Below, piece by piece: positions 21,152-31,503 of a stretch of 64,000 bases of DNA. The DNA is from Boesenbergia rotunda. Taxonomy: Eukaryota; Streptophyta; Magnoliopsida; Zingiberales; Zingiberaceae. The notes under the pieces are model-generated. The model did no database searches. It was not told the DNA's origin and worked only from the letters and a program-made list of their open reading frames with translations. The DNA lies in assembly GCA_024364735.1 (NCBI GenBank), contig JAGFNQ010004746.1, positions 124,001-188,000 of the forward strand, read 5' to 3'. Within the stretch, counting starts at the first letter, position 1. Every line of letters starts with the position of its first letter. Made by a program: the position numbers and the translations under genes.

Positions 21152-24100
21152 TGTTGGAGCAATCTATGGTCCGGAGTGACCATGTGTTTTGATGTTTGGG
21201 CAAAGGGTTTAAGTTAGATTTACCCTTGTGTTTGATGTGTGTATTTGTGTGTGTAGGTTTATAGGATACACATGGACTTAGCTGGACGGCTTCAGGTCCG
21301 GTGAAGGATGGTATGAGGAGACAAGTCGTGGGCTTGTATGCATCCGAGGGACCGTGGACAAAGCAGGGACGATGAGCCGAGGGAAGCGAACTTCGAGGCA
21401 TATGCGAAGGATGACATGGTGTGAGGAGACAAGCCGTGGGCTTGCATGCATCCGAGGGACGAGAGCCAAAGTTGAAGAAGGCTTGAAGGCAACATGTCGA
21501 GGTTGCTGGATGAAGAGTTAGCTAGTCATGAGGGTTCGAGTGCTAAGCGAATTGTACTCGGGAAGGGAAACCCTAGGTGTAGGAAGGGATCAATCGACTG
21601 ATGAAGTGCACAAAAGATCAGTCGATTGATCCTATGATCAGTCGATTATCGGCGGCAGGAATTCAAATGTTGGGTTGTAACGTTCGAATCCAAGTTGGCA
21701 GTCGACTAGTGCTTGGACCAGTCGACTGGTAACGTCTCTTTTCAGCTATAAGCTCTATTTAAGAGAGCTCGGTTTAGTTGGGAAAGGGTTGTCGAAATAA
21801 GCTTGGTTAGAGCTTATTAGTAGTCTTCTAGTACTCAGGTATTGTCGAGGGTTTGTGGCGAGGTTTCTCCACTCACAAGGAGTGACAAGAGCTAGCCGGA
21901 GGTCTTCCGGGGACTCATCCATCGACGGATCGGGATCGTCCACCTTACGGATAGCCGTAGAGTAGGAATCTCATCTCCGAACCACGTAAATGGTTTGTGT
22001 TGGCGTTTGTTTATTTGTGTTATTAGTATTTCCGCTTGCGCACGCTAACATTGTAGGAAGAAACCGCGAATCAAGTGGGTGATCGGCTATTCACCCCCTC
22101 TAGCCAAACGTCAAAGTCCTAACAAGTGGTATCAGAGCCAAGTTTGCTCGTCTATGGACTAACCGCCGAGAGAGCAAAAAGCTAAAGGAAGATGGATTCG
22201 GAAGGTCCGCTTGGATGGGATATTCGGATTCCACCTCCATACGATCGAGATGACTTCGATTATTAGAGAAAGCGGTTGGAGACGTGATTCCAAATGGATT
22301 GGGACCAATGGACCGCATTGGAGGTTCCATTTGAAGCTCCAACGGGCAAGAAGGGAAAACGCCTTCGACCTCAATATTGGACCAAGGATCAAATAGAGGA
22401 AGTGGCAGCGGATAAGGAGGTAACTAGAATTGTATTAAATTTATTACCTCCATATATTGTGTCAAATGTAGGAGAATACAAGAATGTGTATGAGCTATGG
22501 AGAAAGGTGATAGCTTTACATGAAAATTCGACACAAAGACAAGAAGAGGAGGAGCCCAAGGAAAAGGGGTCATTGGTCCAAGAGAAGGAGAAGGACCAAT
22601 CGGAAGCTGAGTCAAGTTCAACATCCGAAGTGGAGGAGAAAGTGGAATCGTCCACATCCTCAACTGAGGAAGAAATAGAAGAAGTCTCAACTTCAAGGAT
22701 TGAGAGGGAGGAGAGACCATCCTCAATACCGGAGCAAGAAGAAGCTTCCACCTCCACCAAAGCAAAGTCAAAGGATCACATAATTTGCTTTGGGTGCAAT
22801 CAAAAGGGGCACTATAAGGACAAGTGTCCATTGGGTAAGAAAAAAGAGGTAAACCCTAAACCCAAGTCAATTTCTTTGAAAACTAACATGGGTGGTAGGG
22901 AGAAGAAGGAGAAGAGGCATATAAGGTGCTTCACGTGTGGTGAGCTAGGACACTACCACACCAAATGCTCAACGAAAGGAGAATTCAAGAAATTAGAGCA
23001 TTTGAGGAAATGGGAGAAGAAGGAGAAGAAGAAAAACTTACATCAAGGGGGAGCTACAAGGGTAAGGGAGATAATTCCTAACTTTAGATTTAATACAAAT
23101 TCCTCCATGCATGTTAGAAATAATGTCAATTATTTACCCATGCAAAATTTTGGATTTAAATATCATGATAAGAGTAGGGTTAATATTGTAGATCAAAGCC
23201 CTAGAAAAATCATGCATCTTGATAAATCCAAGACCATTAGACCTAAGGACCAAGACATTAATCCCTAGAAGGGGAGACACATGCCTAGAATGGGTAGGTC
23301 TAGAAATGTCCAAGGTAGACATGTTGATTCTAGGATTGAGAACCTAGAAAGGGAAAATCAAGCTTTAAGGGTAAAGCTTGATAAATTAGAGAAAATCCTA
23401 GATAAATTCACTATTGGATCTAAGGGTTTGGGTATGGTGTTGGGTGCTCAAAAACCCAACAATGATAGATCGGGTCTAGGATACCGATCTAAGTTCTCCA
23501 ATGCTATGGAGAAGTCATATGCAAGGGTGCAATATGACTATAGCAAGGGGAATCCAAAAATGGCAAGGGGATGTCATTCAAAAGCAAGAAGAAAGTCTTA
23601 ACTAAGGACAAGGTGTCCAAAGTTAAGAAAGTTAAGTTTGTAGGTCAAGAGTCACCGGAGGTACACCAGTGTGGCCCAGTGGTTGTAGAAGAGTCACCTA
23701 AGGAGGTGGCTAAGGCTAAGAGCTCAAGGGAGAGCTCTAGGAGTCAAGTTAGGACCCATGGTCTATGGATCTCGGGAGGATTTCTCTCGGAAGTCTAAAT
23801 GGACCATGAAGTGTGTCAAAGGATGTGGAGATGGATTTGAGTCTCAATCCTAGGGATTTGACACATTGGATTTGAGTATCATGCATAAAATATGACATTA
23901 GGGGTCATATAGCATGAAAGTTGATTTTTGATGTGTAGATATCATATAAACCAATGCTAGGAATGCATTGTGGGTTGGTATGGGCAGAGACATCAAGAGG
24001 AGGTCAAAACTAGGACTTTAGGTCAAGGTTCAATTTAACCATTTAGCTAGTTTTGAGTTTTGTGTCAATCTCGGAATTGGTGAAAGATACATTTTTGAAT

Positions 24101-25878
24101 GTATTTTTTTTCCAAGTAGACGCGGATACCACAAATCTCTCCACAAGATTTGGGAATTTTTAGAGATTTATGAAATTTCTGGTGCATTTCTGAAATTAGG
24201 TCAGAAATGCTGAAAATAAAGTTTTCTGGGTACCAGTCGACTAGTTCAGGGGGGCAATCGACTGGTAAGAGTGATGTCGGAGAGAGACTAGCTACTGTAT
24301 GATTTTTTAAAGGGGATCAGTCGATTGGTAACTGTCGCAGTCGACTGATGTAGGCTAAAACTATTTTTCAGCAAATTAAAAAGTGTCGTAATGATGTAAA
24401 ACAAGTGTATAATCTTGTGGGGGTTAATACACTTTATTTATGATCATTAAAGGTTAAAGGATCTAATAAGAGGGAAATTGTTGGAGTCCTTTTGATGTGT
24501 GGCAAAGGGGGAGAAGTGTTAGGTTTAAGTGGGAAACCAAACACGTCTTTGCAAGAAATCCTAGGTCAAGAGAAAGCTTAGGTAAAGGGGGAGCATTTTT
24601 GCTCATTGGTGGCAAAAGGGGAACCTTGGAGAGGTTCTTAAAAAGCCTTTGTAAGTCCAATATAGGGGGAGCCTTGGAGAGGTTTTAAAAAGTCCGGTTT
24701 GGTAAAAATCCTAACTCTTGGGGAGGTTAGGTGTGGGGATGTCTTGTGATAGGATCCATGCATATTTGCATTGCATATACATTGGCGGTATAAGTCCAAG
24801 GTGAAGCCTTGGCAACGTAAGTCCAAATGGTTATTAGCATTATATTTGTTATTTATTTTTCCTAACTTAAATGTATTGCCAAACATCAAAAAGGGAGAGA
24901 TTGTTGGGGCAATCTATGGTCCGGAGTGACCATGTGTTTTGATGTTTGGGCAAAGGGTTTAAGTTAGGTTCACCCTTGTGTTTGATGTGTGTATTTGAGT
25001 GTGCAGGTTTCCAGGATACACATGGACTTAGCTGGACTGCTTCGGGTCCGATGAAGGATGGTGTGAGGAGACAAGCCATGGGCTTGTATGCATCCAAGGG
25101 ACGATGAGCCGAGGGAGGCGAACTTCGAGGCATATGTGCAGGATGACATGGTGTGAGGAGACAAGTCGTGGGCTTGCATGCATCCGAGGGACGGGAGCCG
25201 AACTTGAAGAAGGATTGAAGGCAACAGGTCGAGGTTGCTTGATGAAGAGTCAGCTAAGTCGTGAGGGTTCGAGTGCTGAACGAATTGTACTCAGGAAGGG
25301 AAACCCTAGGTGTAGAAAGGGACCAGTCGACTGATGCTTGGATCAGTCGACTGATGAACTGCACAGAAAGATCAGTCGACTGATCTAGATCAGTCGACTG
25401 ATGGCGGCAGGAATTCAAACGTTGGGTTGTAACGTTCGAATCCAAGTTGGACCAGTCGACTAGTGCTTGGACAGTCGACTGGTAACGGCTCTTTTCAGCT
25501 ATAAGCTCTATTTAAGAGAGCTCGATTTGGCTGGGAAAGGGTTGACGAAATAAGCTTGGTTAGAACTTATTAGTAGTCTTCTAGTGCTCAGGTATTGTCG
25601 AGGATTTGTGGTGAGGTTTCTCCACCCACAAGGAATGACAAGAACTAGCCGGAGGTCTTCCGGGGACTCATCGTCCGACGGATCGGGATCATCTACCTTA
25701 CGAACAACCGTGGAGTAGGAGTTTTATCTCCGAACCACGTAAACGATTTGTATTAACGTTTGTTTATTTGTGTTATTAGTATTTCCGCTTGCGCATGCTA
25801 ACATTGTAGGAAGAAATCGCGAATCAAGTGGGTGATCGGCTATTCACCCCCCTCTAGCCGAACGTCAAGGTCCTAACA
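21152..25878 (+). mobile_element. Gag-only LTR retrotransposon (TR-GAG type), copy 2
   Basis: 5' LTR 21152-22124 and 3' LTR 24902-25878. Primer-binding site TGGTATCAGAGCC at 22127-22139, polypurine tract AAAAAGGGAGAGAT at 24888-24901. Flanks TGGGT (21147-21151) and TGGGC (25879-25883) form a target duplication with one change. The interior holds only a decayed gag. It is the same family as 14350-19082 but a distinct subfamily by LTR sequence (GTTGGRGCAATC start). The LTRs hold CAGTCGACTG palindromes, e.g. at 25325-25400. Confidence 0.9.
22192..23799 (+). pseudogene. Decayed gag of gag-only element 2
   Basis: The ATG at 22192 opens MDSEGPLGWDIRIPPPYDRD, aligned with the start of the copy 1 gag. 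Two Trp codons of the conserved YWR..ETWF region have become stops (TAG at 22264-22266, TGA near 22285), and Lys of NPKKGR has become TAG (23266-23268). Both zinc knuckles, CFGCNQKGHYKDKC and CFTCGELGHYHTKC, and the coiled coil ENLERENQALRVKLDKLEKI are intact. A frameshift near 23550 separates the last 75 residues (23571-23798). The W-to-stop changes are G-to-A, as expected from decay of methylated cytosines on the other strand. Not functional. Confidence 0.85.
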
Positions 25879-26255
25879 TGGGCTTCTTCATTCACTCTGA
25901 TTTATCTAGCTCTAGTTACTCAGTATGTGAAGATGAAGTTTGGTGCTAGTCACTAGCGCAAGCCAACAAATTGATTTTCTTATTGGACTAAAGTTTAGGG
26001 CTTATAAAACTTAAGCCCAACGCAAAAATGTTACATTTCAATTTTGGACTTTAAATTTAGAAGCCCAATGAAAATGTTGCGCTATTTTCGCGGTGCCTAA
26101 ATAATTCAACTAATTAGTTGGCGCATAGGGCCACCTAATCCCACCTAGGTGCTAAGGCCACCTAGGTTGGCCGCCTAGATTTTTTCGGTGTGGTTGGCTT
26201 GCACCTAGCGCCTAGGTGGCCGCTTAGGCCGATTTTTAAAACACTAGTTTATTTT

Positions 26256-27044
26256 AATAACTTATCGTATTGTACTTGTTGGGGGATTGAATGATGATCA
26301 ATGTACTAGGTTTAGGTGTAGGATGGGATGTGTTTGATTTTGAGTAGAATGAGATGTATTTGTTTTTGTGATGGAATTGTTTTAGAACAATGCTTGTATT
26401 CTTTAAGTGAATAATGAATGTGTAATGTAAGATGTTTTTGCACCATGTGTGATGGAATTGTTTTTGAATGTATTGTGGATGATTTGTGAATTGTTTGTGG
26501 ATGTTTTTGATTGTGGATGTATCATGAATTGTTTGTCAATGATGATGGTTTGTAAATGTTGAATGTGTAATGAATGATTTGTAATGTTGTATTGTAATAT
26601 TAAATTGAAATTTAGATGTAAACGAAATTTAAATCACGGAATTAAGGGGGTTGTTGGCAAAATTGTATTCTAATTTAGTTAGCAATGGAAATTAAAATTC
26701 CATCGCTAAATTAGTGACAAAAATAAAATATTCGTCGTTAAATTTAGCAATAATAATAATTTTCTATCGCTAAAGTAGCGATAGAAATAAAATTGGATCA
26801 CTAAATTTAGTTATAGACATTTTAATTCTGCCGCTAACTCTAACAACATAATTGAATCTCTGTTACTAAATTTAAAGATAGAAATAAATATTTGTTGTTA
26901 ATTAACGACGGAAATAAGATTCCGTTGCTAAATGCAGTTGACGACCAAAAAAATTACGATCAAAATTTTCAATCAAAAGTGGTTGCTAAATTCAATTAGC
27001 GATTGAAATTTCGGTCGCTAATTACAGATTTTTTTTTCATTGTG
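26256..27044. repeat. CACTA 3' region with subterminal repeats and terminus
   Basis: From about 26640 there are repeated motifs of the form TTAGCGA(C/T)(A/G)GAAAT in both orientations (e.g. CTATCGCTAAAGTAGCGATAG at about 26763 and AGCGATTGAAATTTCGGTCGCT at 26998, here given as partial arms). They end in TTTTTTTTTCATTGTG (27029-27044), a mutated form of the CACTA terminal TCTTGTAGTG. Such subterminal arrays bind the TNPA-type protein in this class. No coding sequence; 26256-26640 is plain AT-rich sequence. Confidence 0.65.
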
Positions 27045-27462
27045 AAATATCTTTAGATTGAAATTTAAGATTTTAATTGTAGTAACTAATATGTAACTGT
27101 TACATCGTATGATAGCTACTTGTCAACTACTATAATACATATTAGTTGATTGTTAGTTTTTATAATAATATCATATTTTATATTAATGTTTATTATCAAT
27201 GAGTGATATTAATTTTTATTATGAATGAGCGATAACTTAATTAAAATAATATTTTAAACAGCAAAACACATTAAGAAAAGTTCATGATGTCCACTATATT
27301 TTAATTAAACATTATCATATCACAATTAATTATATAGAAACCAACCAGTAGTTATAAGTAGGACTCAGTTGTTCTTTTTTATAACATTATTATTATCTTA
27401 TATTGTTTTTGATTATTAAATAATACTTGCTTAGTTAAAACTTATGGCGGAATCAAAAATCT
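27045..27462. other. AT-rich intergenic stretch
   Basis: No ORF, RNA gene or clear repeat seen. It lies between the CACTA terminus and a MITE cluster. Confidence 0.6.
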
Positions 27463-28397
27463 TAGGGGGCGTTTGGTAGATTTATTTTTCATTTTCATTT
27501 TTTATAGAAAATGTGGTTTTCTAGAAAATATGTTTGGTTTGTATTTTCCAGTCTTGTTTTCCAGAAAAAGATATAGCGTTTTCTGGAAAACTAGAGAATG
27601 AAAGAAAGTCATTTTTCAGAAAATGAGAAAATGTGGTTTTCTGAAAAATGAAAATAGAAAATGAAGCAAATCTAATGCCCCCTATAATCCTCGAGCGCTG
27701 ATGAAAAAAAAATCTCTAACCTATCTTTCTCTATATTATTCCCTTTGAGCTAAGTGGCGTTTGGTAGGCTTGTTTTTCATTTTTATTTTATGTAGAAAAT
27801 GCGATTTTTTGAAAAATGTGTTTGGTTTGTATTTTCCAACCTTGTTTTTCAGAAAAAGATAGGTGTTTGGTTTGCATTTTCCAGTTTGTTTTCCATTTTC
27901 ATTTTCTGTAGAAAATGCGGTTTTCTGGAAAACATGTTTGGTTTGTATTTTCCAGCTTTGTTTTTCAGAAAAAAACATAGCGTTTTCTGGAAAACTGGAG
28001 AATGAAAAAAAGTCATTTTCCAGAAAACTAGAAAATGCGATTTTCTGAAAAATGAAAATGGAAAATGACACAAACCAAACGCCTTTCTGAAAAATTAGAT
28101 AATGAAAGAAAGTCATTTTCAGAAAATGAGAAAGACGTTTGGTTTGCTCTATTTTTTATTTTCATTTTTCAGAAAATCACATTTTCTCATTTTCTAGAAA
28201 ATGACTTTCTTTCATTCTCTAGTTTTCCAGAAAACGCTATATCTTTTTCTGGAAAACAAGGCTGGAGAATGCAAATCAAACATGTTTTCCAGAAAATTAC
28301 ATTTTCTACAGAAAATGAAAATAGAAAATAAACCTATCAAAGGCCCCCGATTTTTTGAAAAATAAAAATAGAAAATGGAGTAAACCAAACGTCCAGT
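27463..28397. repeat. Cluster of nested or tandem MITEs (GTTTGGT/ACCAAAC family)
   Basis: At least four partial or whole copies of a short inverted-repeat element. Each starts near GGCGTTTGGT and ends near ACCAAACGCC, with interiors built from TTTTCCAG/CTGGAAAA and ATTTTC/GAAAAT palindromes. Copies lie at about 27469-27685, 27753-28083 (with another start inside at 27867), 28134-28350 and a remnant ending at 28397. The ORFs here are low-complexity artefacts. Confidence 0.75.
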
Positions 28398-28672
28398 TTC
28401 TTTTCTTTTCTTCCCCAGCTATCCCCTATTTTTTTCCTTTCTAATTTAAAAATATTTTGAGTAGTTTATTTTAAATGGGATGATGGCCGGATTTTTGCCC
28501 ATTGAATTATCTTGTTTTGAACTCGTAATTTGAGTGAATCAAAATCACCCTATGCGATTGACAATCGATTACATTCCGAACTGTGCAAAACTAAATTCAT
28601 AAATTATTTTTCATATATATCTGGAGAAAGAGATCCGATTCTTACAAGTGGATTTCCACTGTGCAATTCGCA

Positions 28673-29743
28673 ATGGCGTTGCGACTTGGGAGAATCCCTC
28701 TTCTCGATTCCAGAGTTAAAGATGAAGCTTTCTTTAATCTTCATCCACCAACACCACCGTCGAAATCATTAAACCGCATCAAAAGCTCCGCTCTGCCCGG
28801 ACGAAGCACAAGGATTATTATCTTCCACCAAGAGAGCTCCATGGAAGCCCCAGAATGGAGGAACATGTTCAGAGAAGACATGATGGAGTGCAATGCAGGT
28901 CAGGGTTTCTCTGCCTGAGCAAGTGAGTTCTTCCCCAAATTCAATCAGTTTCTCTTTATTTTGCTATCTGCAGGTGTCAAAATGCTCAGCTTTTCTTCAC
29001 CGGAAAACAAAATTGGTGGAGCAAAAGTGATATCGCAGGAAATCACAGTGCTCGAGGAGCCCAAAGAAGCTACTTCCGACCTCCATCTGTAGGATTTACG
29101 CATGCTTTTTCCGTTCGTGTGTCTTGCTGTTTCTTGATCGAAGATAGCTTCCTCGTTGCAGCAGCAAGAGAGAGCCTAAAGCTGCTCGATCGAGGAGAAG
29201 GTTGACTTCGACGACTCAACTAATGCAGCAGCTGTTTCCTCCTCTCCCGTCTAGGTTACTCAGCGCCGACGCCACTGCTCTGCACGAAAGCATCGTGTAC
29301 ATGTCGGCCAAGTTAGTGCTGACAGACGCATCGAGTCCTTGCTGCGTTTCTAGTTCTTTCTCGAACTCTATCGAAAACTACATTCGAAGATTGAAGGTGC
29401 TCGAATCTGAATTTCTACGGTAGGCAAGTGTTTGCCATGAAATTGTCAGTATGATCAAGATCAAATCAATCATTTCTCACATGCATGATTTCGAACGAAT
29501 TCTCTTTGTGGTCGTAGATTGGAGAAGGGTTATTCGGCACTGGATGTAAGGATGGAGTGCCATGAGTTGGAGAAGCACGCCATGATCATTCGATTCACTA
29601 GATTCCATGAAAGCGAGGAGGCAGATCGAGCAGGATGGCGGATCCAAACTGCAAACAGTGAAGTGCTGCTTCCGCAGAATGGCATAGCAGATTGTGCAGC
29701 TCTAATGAAGCTCCTGAAGGGGTTGCACATCCTATCGCTCTAG
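28673..29743 (+). CDS. Uncharacterised plant protein, four exons
   Basis: Exons 28673-28898, 28974-29088, 29162-29419 and 29518-29743 join in frame (phases 1, 2, 2) with GT-AG introns to give 274 residues; the start is the first ATG of the exon 1 frame. The product begins MALRLGRIPLLDSRVKDEAF and has a basic patch KREPKAARSRRRLTSTTQLM at about residues 116-135. It continues LFPPLPSRLLSADATALHES and ends in a probable helical region, IENYIRRLKVLESEFLRLEK, then LDVRMECHELEKHAMIIRF. The C-terminal half reminds me of the ends of large plant nuclear 'dentin sialophosphoprotein-like' proteins, but this is from memory and unverified. I do not assign a function. It could be a shortened duplicate of such a gene. 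Confidence 0.65.
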
Positions 29744-29866
29744 ATTTGATTTCTTGTTGACTCCATGAACAGAAGGTGCAAATAGCTAGCTAGCTAGCTA
29801 GGATGGAGAAAACTGATGTAAATAAATAAATAGAATGTGCATGTCTTTTGGAAGGGGGCCGGGCAG
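29744..29866 (+). other. Probable 3' UTR of the four-exon gene
   Basis: Holds a short GCTA tandem repeat (AGCTAGCTAGCTAGCTAGG, about 29785) and AATAAATAAATAG (29820-29832), a plausible polyadenylation signal about 80 bp after the stop. Confidence 0.5.
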
Positions 29867-30407
29867 TAGGAATGGAAACAAGTCAGGTCAGACTTTTACC
29901 TTAACAAGTTAGACTTTTATCTTAACAAACCAGACTTATATAATAGCAAACTTGTCTAAGCCTAGCCTGTAGCCTGTTATAGGCTTTGTTATTGGCATGA
30001 GCCTAGCCTGTTCAATAGTCTGGTCTGGTCTACAGTCTGTTTACAAAGCCTGTAATTTAATTCGATTATCCAAAATACTTCTAATATATAAAATATAACA
30101 ATTTAATTCGAATATTCGATTATCCAAAATAAAAATATACATACATAAAAATATGTGTGATATAACAAAATAAATTTGTGATTTGTTGGCTAGTAAGGTG
30201 TAGATAAGAGTTTGCTCAGCTGAAGTCTTAAGTTCAAAATTTTATTTTGACATTTTATATATTGTAATTTTAACAGACCTAGACCGGCCTGATAAGAAAA
30301 ATAGACTTTCAAAAGGGTCTGATTATTATTTTATTTTTAAACAGGTCAGGTCAAATACAAGCAGGCCACAGGCCTCTGACAGGTCGCCTGATCTATTTTC
30401 ATCCCTA
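29867..30407. mobile_element. hAT-type MITE
   Basis: The left end TAGGAATGGAAACAAGTCAGG is inverted at the right end as CCTGATCTATTTTCATCCCTA. The flanks CCGGGCAG (29859-29866) and CCGGACAG (30408-30415) form an 8-bp target duplication with one change, the hAT length. The interior is AT-rich with repeated AGCCTAGCCTG / CAGGTCAGG motifs and has no ORF of note. It lies about 120 bp after the stop of the preceding gene. Confidence 0.8.
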
Positions 30408-30415
30408 CCGGACAG

Positions 30416-31503
30416 TATGAGGTGCCTAGCTAGTCCCGTTTGGCCACCACCAATTGCATAGATAGATATATCGATCGATATGAATCTTAACTAAATTCGA
30501 CTCGACAAGTTAGTTACTAAGGACGCACTTAAAAAACGTCGCAGCTAGATCCTTGAAAGCGCATCTATGTTTCGGATATTTTGAAATGGGCCCACGTATT
30601 TTGGAAATTAATATCAAAGTGAATTTTGGTAGGTTATAATTGTGACTTAATTATTGTTATATAAGTTGTAGTAATTATTATTTCGTGATTATTATAATGA
30701 TTAAATGGACGCATAATAATTTTTAAAAAGTGTGTAATAATTAGGATGATATAATTACTACAATTTGTACATCAAAATATTAATCTCAAATTGAGACGTC
30801 CTTTTATAAAAAATCATTTGGGGAGAGGGTGTGAGGGCGAATATGGAGGCTCAAGTAAACAAGCCCAAGCCTGATCCCTGTATTGGCCGTGATATTTACG
30901 CCACCGCCTCACGGTCGATCCGCTGCTCCGCGGAGCGGCATAACGCCTTGTTCCCGATGTTCTCAAGGCAGTTATTTGACCGCCACGTGTCCAGTCCTAG
31001 ATCACGCCCCTTCCCTCGCACCCAGATCTCACCCCCTACGCCTCTGCAAATAAACCACACGGCCCTCGTCCTCTCCCTCTCTCCCTTCCGATCTCTCTGT
31101 GCCCCGCTTTCGAATTTTTTTTTTTAGGGTTAATCGCGCGGGATTTCTTGCTGTTGCTTCTCGTTCTCTTGATCGGAGCTTCCGCAAGCTCTCCCTTCCA
31201 CCATGCTTCTTGCTCTGTCCTCGTCGATTCTTGGCGTCGTGAAACCCTAGATCTTGCCTTGTTCCGTTGGATTCCTTCTTCTTTTTTTTCCCTGGGCTGA
31301 TGCGGCCGGGATCTTTGAAGAAAGCTATTTCGGATCGTAGTGACCATCCTCGAGCACGCCTGCCGCTGCGGCAATTCTCAGTGGCTCCACTCGGAGTGTG
31401 TTGGCTCAAATGCTACTGAAATCTAGGGTTTTCGACAGCGTCATCCTTCGGAATCCATTTCTGAAGCCATTGGTTCTGGACATGATAATATGATTGATTG
31501 AAC
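30416..31503 (+). promoter_or_regulatory. Upstream region and 5' leader of TAF8
   Basis: From 30416 to about 30830 the sequence is AT-rich without a gene. From about 30840 it becomes GC-richer, with pyrimidine-rich tracts (31040-31110) typical of a plant promoter or leader. Several ATGs precede the chosen start (e.g. 31299, 31410, 31480, 31489), so short upstream ORFs are possible. The transcription start is not identifiable by eye. Confidence 0.4.

Larger units (their letters stand above)
20903..26246. mobile_element. Non-autonomous TIR DNA transposon split by gag-only element 2
   Basis: The left end AAGGTTTTAAAATTCGC and right end CGATTTTTAAAACACTA are inverted relatives. Both inner flanks are rich in CCTAGG/GCGCCTAG motifs (20935-20995 and 26125-26225) in opposite orientation. 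It is flanked by the perfect 9-bp direct repeat GTTTATTTT (20894-20902 and 26247-26255), extendable to 11 bp with AA. The length of the duplication suggests a hAT (8 bp) or MULE (9 bp) origin; the termini do not settle it. Without the nested retrotransposon it is about 0.6 kb and codes for nothing I can recognise. Confidence 0.7.

Noticed and set aside
27736..28331. ORFs rich in Phe/Lys/Asn in the MITE cluster
   Set aside because: Low-complexity translation of TTTTCCAG/CTGGAAAA palindromes; several frames look alike.
30500..30820. Possible further MITE with AAGGACG ends before the TAF8 leader
   Set aside because: Only about 7 bp of inverted similarity (AAGGACG near 30519 and CGTCCTT near 30797) and no target duplication seen.
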